Below are positions 41,059 to 49,307 of a stretch of DNA of 64,000 nt, in pieces. Within the stretch, counting starts at the first letter, position 1, and each line of letters begins with the position of its first letter. Both the position numbers and the translations under genes were made by a program. The notes below the pieces were generated by a model. The model was not told the DNA's origin. It made no database searches and was given only the letters and a program-made list of their open reading frames with translations. Where the stretch lies: contig JBHGBD010000011.1 of assembly GCA_041946825.1 (NCBI GenBank), positions 1 through 64,000 on the forward strand, in the 5' to 3' direction. This stretch comes from CAZTHM01 sp041946825 (GTDB taxonomy: Bacteria; Acidobacteriota; Terriglobia; UBA7540).

Positions 41059-43236
41059 TCATTTCCGAGATCGGGTGCGGGTTGGCGGAGACCACCACGA
41101 TGTGATGGCCGAGAAGCCCGTGGGCCGCAACAAGTCCACGCGGATGCGCTTGGGCGATTTCTCTTCGAACGACACCTCCTGAATGATTCCGTTGCCGGGA
41201 TCGAGCGTAGGCAGCGGAACGAACGTCTCCTCCACGGGCAGATCTCCGAAGCCGTAAATAATACAGCGCATCGTGTAACCTTCCAGCCGGTAAGACGGCA
41301 AGCCGCCGCGTGGCTCCATGGTGGCCGTTATCCATCGGCCGGTCACGACCAGCCGGAGCTCCGAGAAGGGGCTCGACTCCGCGCGCAACGCCGCGAAGGA
41401 CGGCTTGCGATTTCCCAGCAAATCGACAACGCCGTGGACGCGCTGCTTGATCGCGCCGGTCCCCTTGTCGCCGACGTGCGTGCGGTAATCGTTGTAGTCG
41501 AAGAAGATGGCTCCTGCGATGTAGTCCAGCCTTCGGTAAACGTTCGTGTGGCTCTTCAGGATGGCGATGCGGCGCGCGTCGCCGCCCGTGCGATCGGGCG
41601 CACACTCACAGTAGCCGTATTCGGAGACGACGATCGGTTTTTCCGGAAAGGCTTGGTGAATCGCCTCGGCGTTGGGGCGAATGGACTCGACTTTTCCGCC
41701 CTGCCAGGTTTCGTAGTACTCGTTCCAGGAAATGAAATCCAGCTCTCCGGCCACGTCGCGCTCGGGACTGTGCTGGAGAGAGTTGGAGGCATAAGTCAGC
41801 AATCGTGAAGGATCGAGTTGGCGGGCCTCGGCGGCCATCCCCCGGATGAATTTCTGCGCCGGTGGATTCTGCCCGTTCACTTCGTTGCACAAGCCCCAGG
41901 CGACGATGCAGGGATGGTTGCGGTCGCGGACGATCATCTCGCGCAATTGCTCGAGGCCGTTTTCCATGATCTCCGGGGAAGGCTCGTCGGTCGTGCCTTT
42001 GAACGTGTCGGGCCCCCAGGCGGGAACTTCCTCCTGCATCAGGATGCCGTGGCGGTCGCAATAATCGAGCACGCGTTTGTCCTGGGGCCAGTGGACGCGG
42101 GTGAAAACGCAATTGAGTTCCTTCAGGTCGTTGTGGTCGTGCTCGATCCAGGACGCGGGCTCGGCCATCCCGTAATCGGGATGGCTGCCCGCCATGCGCT
42201 CGACCCCCATCAGGCGGACCCGCCTGCCATTCAGGAAGAACTTCGAGCCCCTCGCCTCAAACTTGCGGACACCAAAAGTTTCACTGGAAGTGTGAACGAT
42301 GCGGCCATCGCACTCTAATTCCGCAGTCACTCGATAAAGGCGCGGCCGGTCGAAGTGCCAGAGTTTCATCTCCTTGATCGAAGTCGGCGCCGCGAGCGTT
42401 GTGCCCGTATTGGGCGCCAGGTCTCGTAAGGGGGTTTCCTTTTCCGGGAAGCCGGCGTAGCGCACATCGTAATCGCTGACGCTGAACCGCACTCTCGCTT
42501 GTGGCCTTTCCTTTCCGGCATTGCGGACCACGGCGCGAAGGTCCAGGTCGGTCTGCGCATTGCCCTTCGCCAGCTCTGACTTGGGATCGTCGAGCCTGGG
42601 AACCGCATCGACTTCGATCCGCTCGATATAAACCGGCGGGGAAACAAGGAGCGAAACGGGCCTGATGATGCCGCCATCGGGCGTCCAGTCGAAGGAAGTC
42701 TCGCGCGGCAACATGCGCGTGTTGAAACGGTTGTTCACCCTGACGGTGACGGCATTCATCACTCCGAATTTGATGGCGTCGGTGACATCGAAACTGAACG
42801 CCGTGTACCCCTTGAGCAGATGTTCTCCGACTTGTGTCTCGTTCACCCAAACCGTGGCGCTGTGCGTTACTGCCTCGAACTCGATGCGGACAGTTTTCCC
42901 GGCCCACTGGGCGGGCGCCTGGAAGTAGGTGCGATACAGCGCGGTCCCGTGGAAGTCCGCAGATTCCTCGGACGTCTGCCAAGTGTGCGGAACGACAATC
43001 TTAGCCCAGGGCCCGGAGTCGAGCGTTGGCGGCGAGCCTTCCAGTTCCGCGCCGCCGCTTTCTGGAACCAGGGTGAACAGCCACTGCCCGTCGAGGGGGA
43101 CGACGAGCGTTGCGAGCTGTGGGTGGGGGATCGATGGCTTTTCTGCGGCCGTGAGTTGTGCGGGCTGCGGCAGCGCGGCTCCTGTGCCGACCGCTACGGC
43201 GCTCTTGAGAAGCTTGCGACGAGAGAGTCGTTTCAT
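41059..43236 (-). CDS. Tat-exported glycoside hydrolase family 2 enzyme
   Basis: 725 aa from ATG 43236. Twin-arginine-like signal (SRRKLLKSAVAVGTG). GH2 domain order: sugar-binding jelly-roll (about 60-220), immunoglobulin-like domain (about 230-350) and TIM barrel with acid/base Glu in WGLCNEVNG and nucleophile Glu in VVSEYGYCE. Probably a beta-galactosidase or beta-glucuronidase type; substrate unknown. The final 20 residues (SWWSPPTRTRSRK) look unlike a domain end, and the +1 frame at the same place reads HHIVVVSANPHPISEMIV, so a terminal frameshift is possible. Confidence 0.88.
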   Translation of the reverse strand: MKRLSRRKLLKSAVAVGTGAALPQPAQLTAAEKPSIPHPQLATLVVPLDGQWLFTLVPESGGAELEGSPPTLDSGPWAKIVVPHTWQTSEESADFHGTALYRTYFQAPAQWAGKTVRIEFEAVTHSATVWVNETQVGEHLLKGYTAFSFDVTDAIKFGVMNAVTVRVNNRFNTRMLPRETSFDWTPDGGIIRPVSLLVSPPVYIERIEVDAVPRLDDPKSELAKGNAQTDLDLRAVVRNAGKERPQARVRFSVSDYDVRYAGFPEKETPLRDLAPNTGTTLAAPTSIKEMKLWHFDRPRLYRVTAELECDGRIVHTSSETFGVRKFEARGSKFFLNGRRVRLMGVERMAGSHPDYGMAEPASWIEHDHNDLKELNCVFTRVHWPQDKRVLDYCDRHGILMQEEVPAWGPDTFKGTTDEPSPEIMENGLEQLREMIVRDRNHPCIVAWGLCNEVNGQNPPAQKFIRGMAAEARQLDPSRLLTYASNSLQHSPERDVAGELDFISWNEYYETWQGGKVESIRPNAEAIHQAFPEKPIVVSEYGYCECAPDRTGGDARRIAILKSHTNVYRRLDYIAGAIFFDYNDYRTHVGDKGTGAIKQRVHGVVDLLGNRKPSFAALRAESSPFSELRLVVTGRWITATMEPRGGLPSYRLEGYTMRCIIYGFGDLPVEETFVPLPTLDPGNGIIQEVSFEEKSPKRIRVDLLRPTGFSAITSWWSPPTRTRSRK

Positions 43237-43251
43237 GGGGAATCCGGATTG

Positions 43252-43298
43252 TAGCGGCGGCTTCATGCCGCCACTCCGGCGGGATAAACCCGCCGCTA
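43252..43298. repeat. Double-hairpin element ending on the alcohol dehydrogenase stop codon
   Basis: Outer TAGC (43252-43255) and GCTA (43295-43298). Stem 1 is GGCGGC-TTCAT-GCCGCC (43256-43272). Stem 2 is GGCGGG-ATAAA-CCCGCC (43278-43294). On the minus strand the dehydrogenase stop codon TAG (43298-43296) is the first part of the outer arm. It exactly fills the gap between the two genes. Confidence 0.8.
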
Positions 43299-44294
43299 AA
43301 TTTCCAGCACCGCGGCGCCGCGGACCGCGCTGCGTTTGACCGCCGCGAGGGCGCGGTTGGCGTCCTCCAGGCGAAATGTCTCGACTTCCGTGCGTACCGG
43401 AATTTCTCCGGCAATTTGGAGAAACTCGCGCGCGTCCTCGCGGGTGGCATTGGCGACACTGCGCACAACCCGCTCGTGGTAGAGCAGCCTGTCGTAGTCA
43501 ATCGCCGGAATGGGGCTCATGGTGATGTCGGCGAGCGAAACCGTTCCGCCCTTGCGCAGCACGCGCAACGCTTCGAGCACCAGCGCGCCGACGGGGGCAA
43601 AGATGACCGCGGCATCGAGCTTCTCCGGCGGGGTCTCTTCGGCCCTTCCTACCCATGCCGCGCCCATGCGGCGCGCCAGTTGCTGATGCCCTTCGGTCCG
43701 CGTGAATACGTACACTTCGCAGCCCGCGTGCCGGGCCACTTGCATGATGATGTGGGCCGACGCTCCAAAGCCGTAGAGGCCGATACGTCCGCCCGGCCGC
43801 GCGCCGCTCAGGCGAAATGAGCGATAGCCAACTACCCCCGCGCAGAGCAGGGGCGCTGCCTGCTTATCTTCGAACCGGCGAGGCAGGGGATAAACGAACG
43901 ATTCCGGCGCGATGGCGAATTCCGCGTAGCCGCCGTCCACATCCCAGCCGGTGAAGCGCGCGCGGTCGCAGAGGTTCTCCAAATTCGTCCGGCAATAGAG
44001 GCATTCGCCGCAAGTGGAATGCACCCACGCCACGCCGACCCGGTCGCCCTCACGCAGGGTCGAAACGCCCCGGCCGAGTGACTCGACGGTCCCCACAATC
44101 TGGTGGCCGGGGATCATGGGCGATTTCTTGAGTTTCAACTCCCCTTCCGCAATGTGCAAGTCCGTCCGGCAGACGGCGCAGGCGCGCACGCGAATGCGCA
44201 CTTCGCCCGAGCCAGGTTCAGGTGCGGGAACCTCTCGCGGTTCGAGCGGGCCTTCCTCGGCGGGCCGAGGCTGAACAAGCATCATCGCGCGCAT
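43296..44294 (-). CDS. Zinc-dependent alcohol dehydrogenase
   Basis: 332 aa from ATG 44294; the longer frame to 44432 has no ribosome site. Medium-chain dehydrogenase with catalytic zinc residues in ACAVCRTDLH, the GHQIVG motif and the structural zinc Cys4 pattern (CGECLYCRTNLENLC). The Rossmann region has GGRIGLYGFGASAHI, suggesting NAD(P) binding. It ends ...AVLEI followed immediately by the TAG that begins the double-hairpin element. The substrate is not identifiable. Divergent from the SYLF gene. Confidence 0.9.
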   Translation of the reverse strand: MRAMMLVQPRPAEEGPLEPREVPAPEPGSGEVRIRVRACAVCRTDLHIAEGELKLKKSPMIPGHQIVGTVESLGRGVSTLREGDRVGVAWVHSTCGECLYCRTNLENLCDRARFTGWDVDGGYAEFAIAPESFVYPLPRRFEDKQAAPLLCAGVVGYRSFRLSGARPGGRIGLYGFGASAHIIMQVARHAGCEVYVFTRTEGHQQLARRMGAAWVGRAEETPPEKLDAAVIFAPVGALVLEALRVLRKGGTVSLADITMSPIPAIDYDRLLYHERVVRSVANATREDAREFLQIAGEIPVRTEVETFRLEDANRALAAVKRSAVRGAAVLEI

Positions 44295-44473
44295 GGCCAG
44301 AGAGAGTTTACCCGAGTGACCGTGACCGCTCAACCGGCTGTTGCCCGACTTTGAAATTCGCCGCCACCGGGCGCTCGAATCGTGGCACAATGGCGGCATC
44401 GAGACAGCATGGTGATTTGTGCCGGGCTGCACGAGCTGGCAACCGCTGGCATGGCCCGTGAAAGGGGTGAAAA

Positions 44474-45169
44474 ATGAAACGTTGGGTTCTGAGTCTGCTG
44501 GTTCTGATGGTGAGTGTCATGCCGCTGGCGGGGCAGGATGAGGAAAAGGAGCGGATGACCAAGGCTGCGGAAGTCCTCACTGAAGTCGTCGGCACGCCGG
44601 AAGGAATCTCCAAGAGCCTGCTCGACAAGGCAGTGTGCGTGGGTGTGATTCCTTCGTTCAAGAAACTGGCTCTGGGTATCGGCGGCGGCGGTGGCAAGGG
44701 AGCCATCGTTTGCCGTCGCGGCGGAAACGGGTCGTGGGGCGGGCCGACGCTCTTTACCACCGGTGGCCCCAGCATCGGCTTCCAGATTGGCGGAACGGCG
44801 ACCGACCTCATCTTTCTGGTGATGAATCCCAAGGGCGCGGAGAAGCTGGCGCGCTCGGGCGCCAAGTTGGGCGCCGACGCGTCGGTGGCCGCAGGCCCCA
44901 AGGGCCGCGAAGCGGAAGCCGCGACCGACTTGCAGATGGGAGCGGAAATTCTAAGCTATTCGCGCAGCAAAGGACTCTTCGCGGGAGTGTCACTGGAAGG
45001 CGCGGTCATCAAGCAGGATTCCAAGGGCAATAAGCGGATCTATGGCCGCGACATCGAACCTAAAGAGATTCTTCTCAAGGGGGTTGGCGTGCCCGCCGCC
45101 GCCGCGCCGCTTGCTAATACCCTCAACAAACTCTCCCCCCACGGCGGCAAGCCGTTCAAGACTACTTAG
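44474..45169 (+). CDS. SYLF-domain (Ysc84-like) exported lipid-binding protein
   Basis: 231 aa; ATG at 44474 with GGGGTG upstream. Signal peptide (MKRWVLSLLVLMVSVMPLAGQ). The SYLF domain covers most of the rest: LLDKAVCVGVIPSFKKLALGIGG, GPSIGFQIGGTATDLIFLVMN, RGGNGSWGGPTLF and SRSKGLFAGVSLEGAVIKQD. Eukaryotic and bacterial SYLF proteins bind membrane lipids or actin. Bacterial exported members are common in Acidobacteria and have unknown roles. It stands alone between divergent and convergent neighbours. Confidence 0.92.
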   Translation: MKRWVLSLLVLMVSVMPLAGQDEEKERMTKAAEVLTEVVGTPEGISKSLLDKAVCVGVIPSFKKLALGIGGGGGKGAIVCRRGGNGSWGGPTLFTTGGPSIGFQIGGTATDLIFLVMNPKGAEKLARSGAKLGADASVAAGPKGREAEAATDLQMGAEILSYSRSKGLFAGVSLEGAVIKQDSKGNKRIYGRDIEPKEILLKGVGVPAAAAPLANTLNKLSPHGGKPFKTT

Positions 45170-45296
45170 CGGCGAACCCGAGGGACATCGCCGCGGTCAG
45201 CCGTTTAAGAAGTAATAGCGCGGCGGCCCAGTGGGGCACGCCCCGAACGGCGAGTGACCCTGCCCATCGCGCCGAAGATGCACGGGAAAAAACGGA

Positions 45297-45321
45297 AAGG
45301 GCGAGGCATGGCCTCGCCCTT
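45297..45321 (-). terminator. Intrinsic terminator of the aldolase gene
   Basis: AAGGGCGAGGC (45297-45307) pairs perfectly with GCCTCGCCCTT (45311-45321) around a three-base loop. On the minus strand it is followed by TTTCCGTTTTTTCCC, a terminator-like T-run. It lies 43 bp beyond the aldolase stop and could also stop plus-strand transcription from the SYLF gene. Confidence 0.8.
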
Positions 45322-45363
45322 CTGTGAAGAACATTTGCCAAGCTGCCCCGACCGGTCGCGGCG

Positions 45364-46338
45364 CTACTTCATCTCGCCGGCATAAATCTTCATGATGGTC
45401 TGCAGGAACTTTACGGCGTGTTCTTTGGGGCGCTGGAACGAGTTGCGGCCGATGATCGAGCCGAAACCGCCGCCCTCGCGGATGTCGCGCGCGTCCTGGA
45501 AGATCGCCTCATCGTTCTCCTTCTTCGCGCCGCCGGAGAAGATCACAATCCGCCGGCCGTTGAAGGCGGCCTGCACTACGTGCTTGACGCGGTCCGCCTG
45601 CGTGGCGATGGGGATGGCGGTTTTCTCGTAAACCTTCTTCGCCTCGGCCTGCTCAAGGTGGGCGCTGGGCAATTTCACCTTGATAATGTGCGCGCCAAGC
45701 TGCGCAGCGATATGCGCGGCGTAGGCGACCACGTCGATGGCCGTCTCGCCTTCCTTGCTCATCGACGAGCCGCGCGGGTAAGACCACACCACCACCGCCA
45801 GGCCGTGGCTCTTCGCCTCCTGGGCGAGGGCGCGTAACTGCTCGTACATCACGCGCGCGTGCGCCGAGCCGGGATAAATCGTGAATCCGATCGCCACGCA
45901 GCCCAGCCGCAGGGCGTCGTGAACGCTCGCGGTCACCGCGGACAGGGGATCCTTCTCGTCGTACAGGAGGTCGTGATTGTTCAGCTTCAGAATAAGCGGG
46001 ATCTCGCCCGCGTGGCGCGCCGCGGCGTTCTCGATGAATCCCAGCGGCGCCGCGTATGCGTTGCAGCCTGCCTCGATCGCCAACTCGAAGTGGTAGTTGG
46101 GGTCATAACCCGGCGGATTGACGGCGAAACTGCGCGCCGGGCCGTGCTCGAAACCCTGGTCCACCGGCAGAATTACCAGCTTGCCCGTACCCGCCAAATA
46201 GCCGGTGTTGAGCAGTCGGGCGATGTTGGCCTTCGTCCCGGGACTGTCGCTTTCGTACCAGCTTAGAATCTCTTTCACCCGATCGGTGTGGCGCCCCACG
46301 CGGGTTCCCGAGGTCGGCGCCGCGGTTGCTACTGCCAT
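45364..46338 (-). CDS. Class I fructose-bisphosphate aldolase (FbaB/DhnA family)
   Basis: 324 aa; ATG at 46338 after ATGGAGGAAACAC. Family landmarks are LVILPVDQGFEHGP, LKLNNHDLLYDEKD, WSYPRGSSM and the Schiff-base lysine in AHIIKVKLPSAH, with RIVIFSGGAKK and GGGFGSIIGRNSFQRP binding the phosphates. It cleaves fructose-1,6-bisphosphate, or a related ketose bisphosphate, to triose phosphates. The next gene is an isomerase pair of the TIM/RpiB type on the same strand, 173 bp away. Class I DhnA-type enzymes can also act in dehydroquinate or LsrF-type pathways, but sequence length and motifs fit FbaB best. Confidence 0.92.
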   Translation of the reverse strand: MAVATAAPTSGTRVGRHTDRVKEILSWYESDSPGTKANIARLLNTGYLAGTGKLVILPVDQGFEHGPARSFAVNPPGYDPNYHFELAIEAGCNAYAAPLGFIENAAARHAGEIPLILKLNNHDLLYDEKDPLSAVTASVHDALRLGCVAIGFTIYPGSAHARVMYEQLRALAQEAKSHGLAVVVWSYPRGSSMSKEGETAIDVVAYAAHIAAQLGAHIIKVKLPSAHLEQAEAKKVYEKTAIPIATQADRVKHVVQAAFNGRRIVIFSGGAKKENDEAIFQDARDIREGGGFGSIIGRNSFQRPKEHAVKFLQTIMKIYAGEMK

Positions 46339-46511
46339 AGTGTTTCCTCCATCTCAATATGAGCGGTTTTTATAACCCTCCAGCTTACAGGCCGCGCCAA
46401 GAGTCATGCAACAGGAAATTTGATGGCGGTCAAGATGTCAGCATCGCCGGGTGCTCGAGACGATGATGAGCCCGTCCCTGCGATCGGCGGAGACGAAAAC
46501 GTGGACTCGCC

Positions 46512-47291
46512 TCACGCGATCGCCTGGAGGGCAGCGCGAATCAGCGCGGCGAAGTTGTCGGGGTCGAGGGCGGCGCGGCCAATGAAGAGTCCGTCCGTGC
46601 CGCTTTCGCGCAGCAGCGGCGCAGCGTTGCGCAAATTGACGTCTCCTCCATAAAGGACCGGAACCTGCGCGCCTGCCGTGCCCAGCAACTCCCCCAGCGT
46701 GGCGCGGATGTGGTTCTGGATGTCGCGGACGTAATCCATGCGGATGTCCGCGTTGTCCGCGCCAATCGCCCAGACAGGCTCATAGGCGACCATCAGCCGC
46801 GCAACCCCATCCGCCGGCACACCCGCGAAGGCCGCGCGCACTTGCTCGCGCACGATCGCCAAGCCGTTGCCGCGGCGCTTCTCCTCGGCCTGCTCGCCGA
46901 CACAGACGAGCGGCCGAATGCGGTGCCGCAGCGCGGCCTGCACCTTGCGCCCCACGTCGGCATCGGTCTCGTGGAAGTACCGGCGGCGCTCCGCGTGGCC
47001 GAGCTCGACCAGCTCCACTCCCAGCTCTTCAAGCATGATGGCGGAAATCTCGCCCGTGTAGGCGCCGTATTCCGCCCAGTGCATGTTCTGTGCGCCCACC
47101 CAGAAGCGGCCGTCACTCGCCCGCTTGACGGCCTCAATGGCGGTGAAGGGAGGGACGATGAAAATCTGGACGAGGTCCGTGCGCTCGATTCCCTCAAGCA
47201 ACTCCCGCAGACGCCGGGTATAGTCGGCGGCTTCCCGGGCCGTCTTATTCATTTTCCAACTGGTTCCCACAAACCGCCGACCGTTGCTCAT
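46512..47291 (-). CDS. Triosephosphate-isomerase-family protein, EryH-like
   Basis: 259 aa. TIM barrel with GTSWKMNKT (Lys13; canonical TpiA has GNWKMN), ELGHAERRRYF (catalytic His) and AYEPVWAIGADN (catalytic Glu), phosphate loop YGGDVNLRNA and GLFIGRAAL. GTSWKMNKT and VGAQNMHWAEYGAYTGEIS are more like L-erythrulose-1-phosphate isomerase (EryH/TpiB) than like classical TpiA. It overlaps rpiB by ATGA, which matches the eryH-eryI pairing. I therefore favour a tetrose/ketose phosphate isomerase over the housekeeping TpiA; a classical TpiA activity is not excluded. Confidence 0.88.
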   Translation of the reverse strand: MSNGRRFVGTSWKMNKTAREAADYTRRLRELLEGIERTDLVQIFIVPPFTAIEAVKRASDGRFWVGAQNMHWAEYGAYTGEISAIMLEELGVELVELGHAERRRYFHETDADVGRKVQAALRHRIRPLVCVGEQAEEKRRGNGLAIVREQVRAAFAGVPADGVARLMVAYEPVWAIGADNADIRMDYVRDIQNHIRATLGELLGTAGAQVPVLYGGDVNLRNAAPLLRESGTDGLFIGRAALDPDNFAALIRAALQAIA

Positions 47292-47764
47292 GCTTTCTTC
47301 CCACTCCCCGCGGGCCCCTTGCGGTCCAGCTCCTCCAGCTCACGCATGCGCGCCACCTTGGGTCCGGACCGGCCGGGTTCGAAATCCGATCGCACCCACG
47401 CGGTGGCGATGGTGCGCGCCAGCTCCGGCCCCACCACGCGCGCGCCCATCGTCAGGACTTGGGCGTTATTGCTTTTACAGAGCCGCTCGGCGGAATAAAC
47501 GTCGTGACAAACGCCCGCGTACACGCCCTCCACCTTGTTGGCGATCATCGCCATCCCCAGACCGGTCCCGCAGATGAGTACGCCGCGGTCGAATTCCTTG
47601 GTGGCGATGCGGCGCGCGAGGTTGTACCCGACGTCGGGGTAGTCCACCTTCTTGGTTCCCAATAGATTGAGGTCTTCCACTTCGACGCCGAGCGACCGCA
47701 AATGCTCGGCGATGATCTTCTTCAGCTCGATCCCGGCGTCGTCACTGTCAATGGCTATGCGCAT
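47288..47764 (-). CDS. rpiB: Ribose-5-phosphate isomerase B family protein, EryI-like
   Basis: 158 aa from ATG 47764, with GGAGGCGG upstream. RpiB/LacAB fold: AIDSDDAGIELK at the N-terminus, CGTGLGMAMIANKVEGVYAGVCHD and YSAERLCKSNNAQVLTMGARVVG. The second His position in YSAER and the SNNAQ motif match both RpiB and EryI (D-erythrose-4-phosphate isomerase). It is translationally coupled to the isomerase gene downstream. The pair would interconvert aldose and ketose phosphates feeding the aldolase. Confidence 0.9.
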   Translation of the reverse strand: MRIAIDSDDAGIELKKIIAEHLRSLGVEVEDLNLLGTKKVDYPDVGYNLARRIATKEFDRGVLICGTGLGMAMIANKVEGVYAGVCHDVYSAERLCKSNNAQVLTMGARVVGPELARTIATAWVRSDFEPGRSGPKVARMRELEELDRKGPAGSGKKA

Positions 47765-47902
47765 CCCCTTCCGCCTCCGATACCTGCGAATTCCTGTTCC
47801 GTGCTTCCGGCCGCCGGCAATTATATGCCAGGCACGAAAGGTTTCGGCAGGAGCTTTGGTGAGCATACAATGCTGGTTATTCGGCTGCGGCGATTAACGG
47901 AA

Positions 47903-48187
47903 ATGAGCCTCCGACTTAAAGTCGAATGTTATGCGGGATATAAGGCCGAGGAGCGGCCGCTACGCTTCACGCCGCAGGTGGCCGCGGCGCGGACCTACGA
48001 GGTCAGGGAAATCCTCGACCAGTGGTACGGCGTTGGTTACCGGTGCTTCAAAGTCCGCGCGGACGACAGCGGCATATATATTCTTAAGCATACTGAACCA
48101 GGCGATATCTGGACTATGGAGACCTTCCGAGCCGCAAGGCCAGCGTCGGCCGCGGACCCCTCCCATGACAATCCTGGCGGGAAGTGA
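47903..48187 (+). CDS. Small conserved protein of unknown function
   Basis: 94 aa from ATG 47903 (another ATG at 47870 would add 11 residues). Begins MSLRLKVECYAGYKAEERPLRF, then EVREILDQWYGVGYRCFKVRADDSGIYILKHTEPGDIWTMETF. It looks like a compact beta-rich domain with conserved aromatic and charged residues, of a type seen as lone small genes in several phyla. No signal peptide. The start is chosen from the conserved-looking N-terminus; the ribosome site ACGGA is weak. Confidence 0.7.
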   Translation: MSLRLKVECYAGYKAEERPLRFTPQVAAARTYEVREILDQWYGVGYRCFKVRADDSGIYILKHTEPGDIWTMETFRAARPASAADPSHDNPGGK

Positions 48188-48266
48188 TTAAATAGTTCTT
48201 GCGTGCCCGCCGCACACGAATCCGTTTGGCGCCGGGGGCGCGCAGGAGGAAGTCTCTCGAGGGCGC

Positions 48267-49280
48267 ATGCAAAAGGGTGAAAACGCGATTTCGGTCGCGC
48301 TGGCGGCGGTGATCCTGCTGATCTTCCTCGCCGTCCATCAGCGCTGGCAGCTCGCCAGCTTGCGCGAAGCGGCCTCCTCTGCCGAGCAACTCATCCTCAC
48401 GACGACAGGCTTGGGTGGAGAGGTACCCGAAATCGCCGGCTTCGAGAAAGTTAAGACCTATCGCCTGGGATCTTACCGTGCCGCGCTCTATCGAGTCAGC
48501 CCGGCGCCATTGCTCTTTGCTCCCGGCCGTTTCTTCATCTATGACGCGGGGAACCGCGTGGCTTTCCGGCTGGAAACCCTCGAGGGTTCAAAAGACGCGT
48601 GGACGACCCTCTACGATTTCGCCGGGCGGAACGGCCTTTCAACCCCCGGCACTCGCGCGCGGCCCAACTACACGCGCAGCCTGACGGGAGAATCTGACCT
48701 CAACATCATCGTCGGCCAGTACTCGGGTGGCGATCATTGCTGCACGGCCGCCACCGTGCTGGAACTGGGGAAGGATGCTGTCCGGGTACTGGCCCGCATC
48801 GAGGGCTTGGACGGGCTGCCCTTTGAGGGGCTCGAAGTCCGCAAGGTCGACAAAGACGCGGACTGGGAATTGATCGCCCATCGCCCCTACCGGACTTACT
48901 GCGGGGGGCACGCCGACGCGCCGGATCTTCTCGCTGTTTATGAGTTTGTGAATGGCCAGTACGTGGACAGCTCTGCGAGCCATGCCGACTACTTCCAAAG
49001 CGTCTTGCGCGAGAACCTTCAGAAATGGTCCAAGGAGAAGGACCGCTCCATCCAACTCCTGCAGACGATAGCCGTCGGCTACGCCGTGACCGGGGAACGC
49101 GAGGAGGCGAAACGGGTCTTCGCCATGGGTCTGCCCGGTCTCGTGCCCGCTCTCAAGCAGAAGGGCGTCGATCCCAACACGTGCATGGACGACGTGGAGA
49201 GTCTGCTGGAGAGGACGGCAAGTGTGATGCCGGCGGGAGAGCCGGCGACCGTCAGCAAGCAGGAGCCGCCGGCACGATGA
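48267..49280 (+). CDS. Membrane-anchored protein of unknown function
   Basis: 337 aa. An N-terminal transmembrane helix (about 8-24) places the rest outside the cytosol. A globular region (about 45-250) has Cys pairs in GGDHCCTAATV and YRTYCGGHADAP, and a helical C-terminal region (about 250-330) contains QKWSKEKDRSIQLLQTI and GYAVTGEREEAKRVF, resembling one TPR-like pair. No family recognised. It is convergent with the E2 gene. Ribosome site is weak (GAGG). Confidence 0.65.
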   Translation: MQKGENAISVALAAVILLIFLAVHQRWQLASLREAASSAEQLILTTTGLGGEVPEIAGFEKVKTYRLGSYRAALYRVSPAPLLFAPGRFFIYDAGNRVAFRLETLEGSKDAWTTLYDFAGRNGLSTPGTRARPNYTRSLTGESDLNIIVGQYSGGDHCCTAATVLELGKDAVRVLARIEGLDGLPFEGLEVRKVDKDADWELIAHRPYRTYCGGHADAPDLLAVYEFVNGQYVDSSASHADYFQSVLRENLQKWSKEKDRSIQLLQTIAVGYAVTGEREEAKRVFAMGLPGLVPALKQKGVDPNTCMDDVESLLERTASVMPAGEPATVSKQEPPAR

Positions 49281-49307
49281 TCGGCCGCGTCCTCGGCGGG
49301 ACGGGAA

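Noticed and set aside
39940..41808. 622-aa plus-strand frame over the DUF6807 and GH2 genes
   Set aside because: Antisense of two recognised families; no ribosome site.
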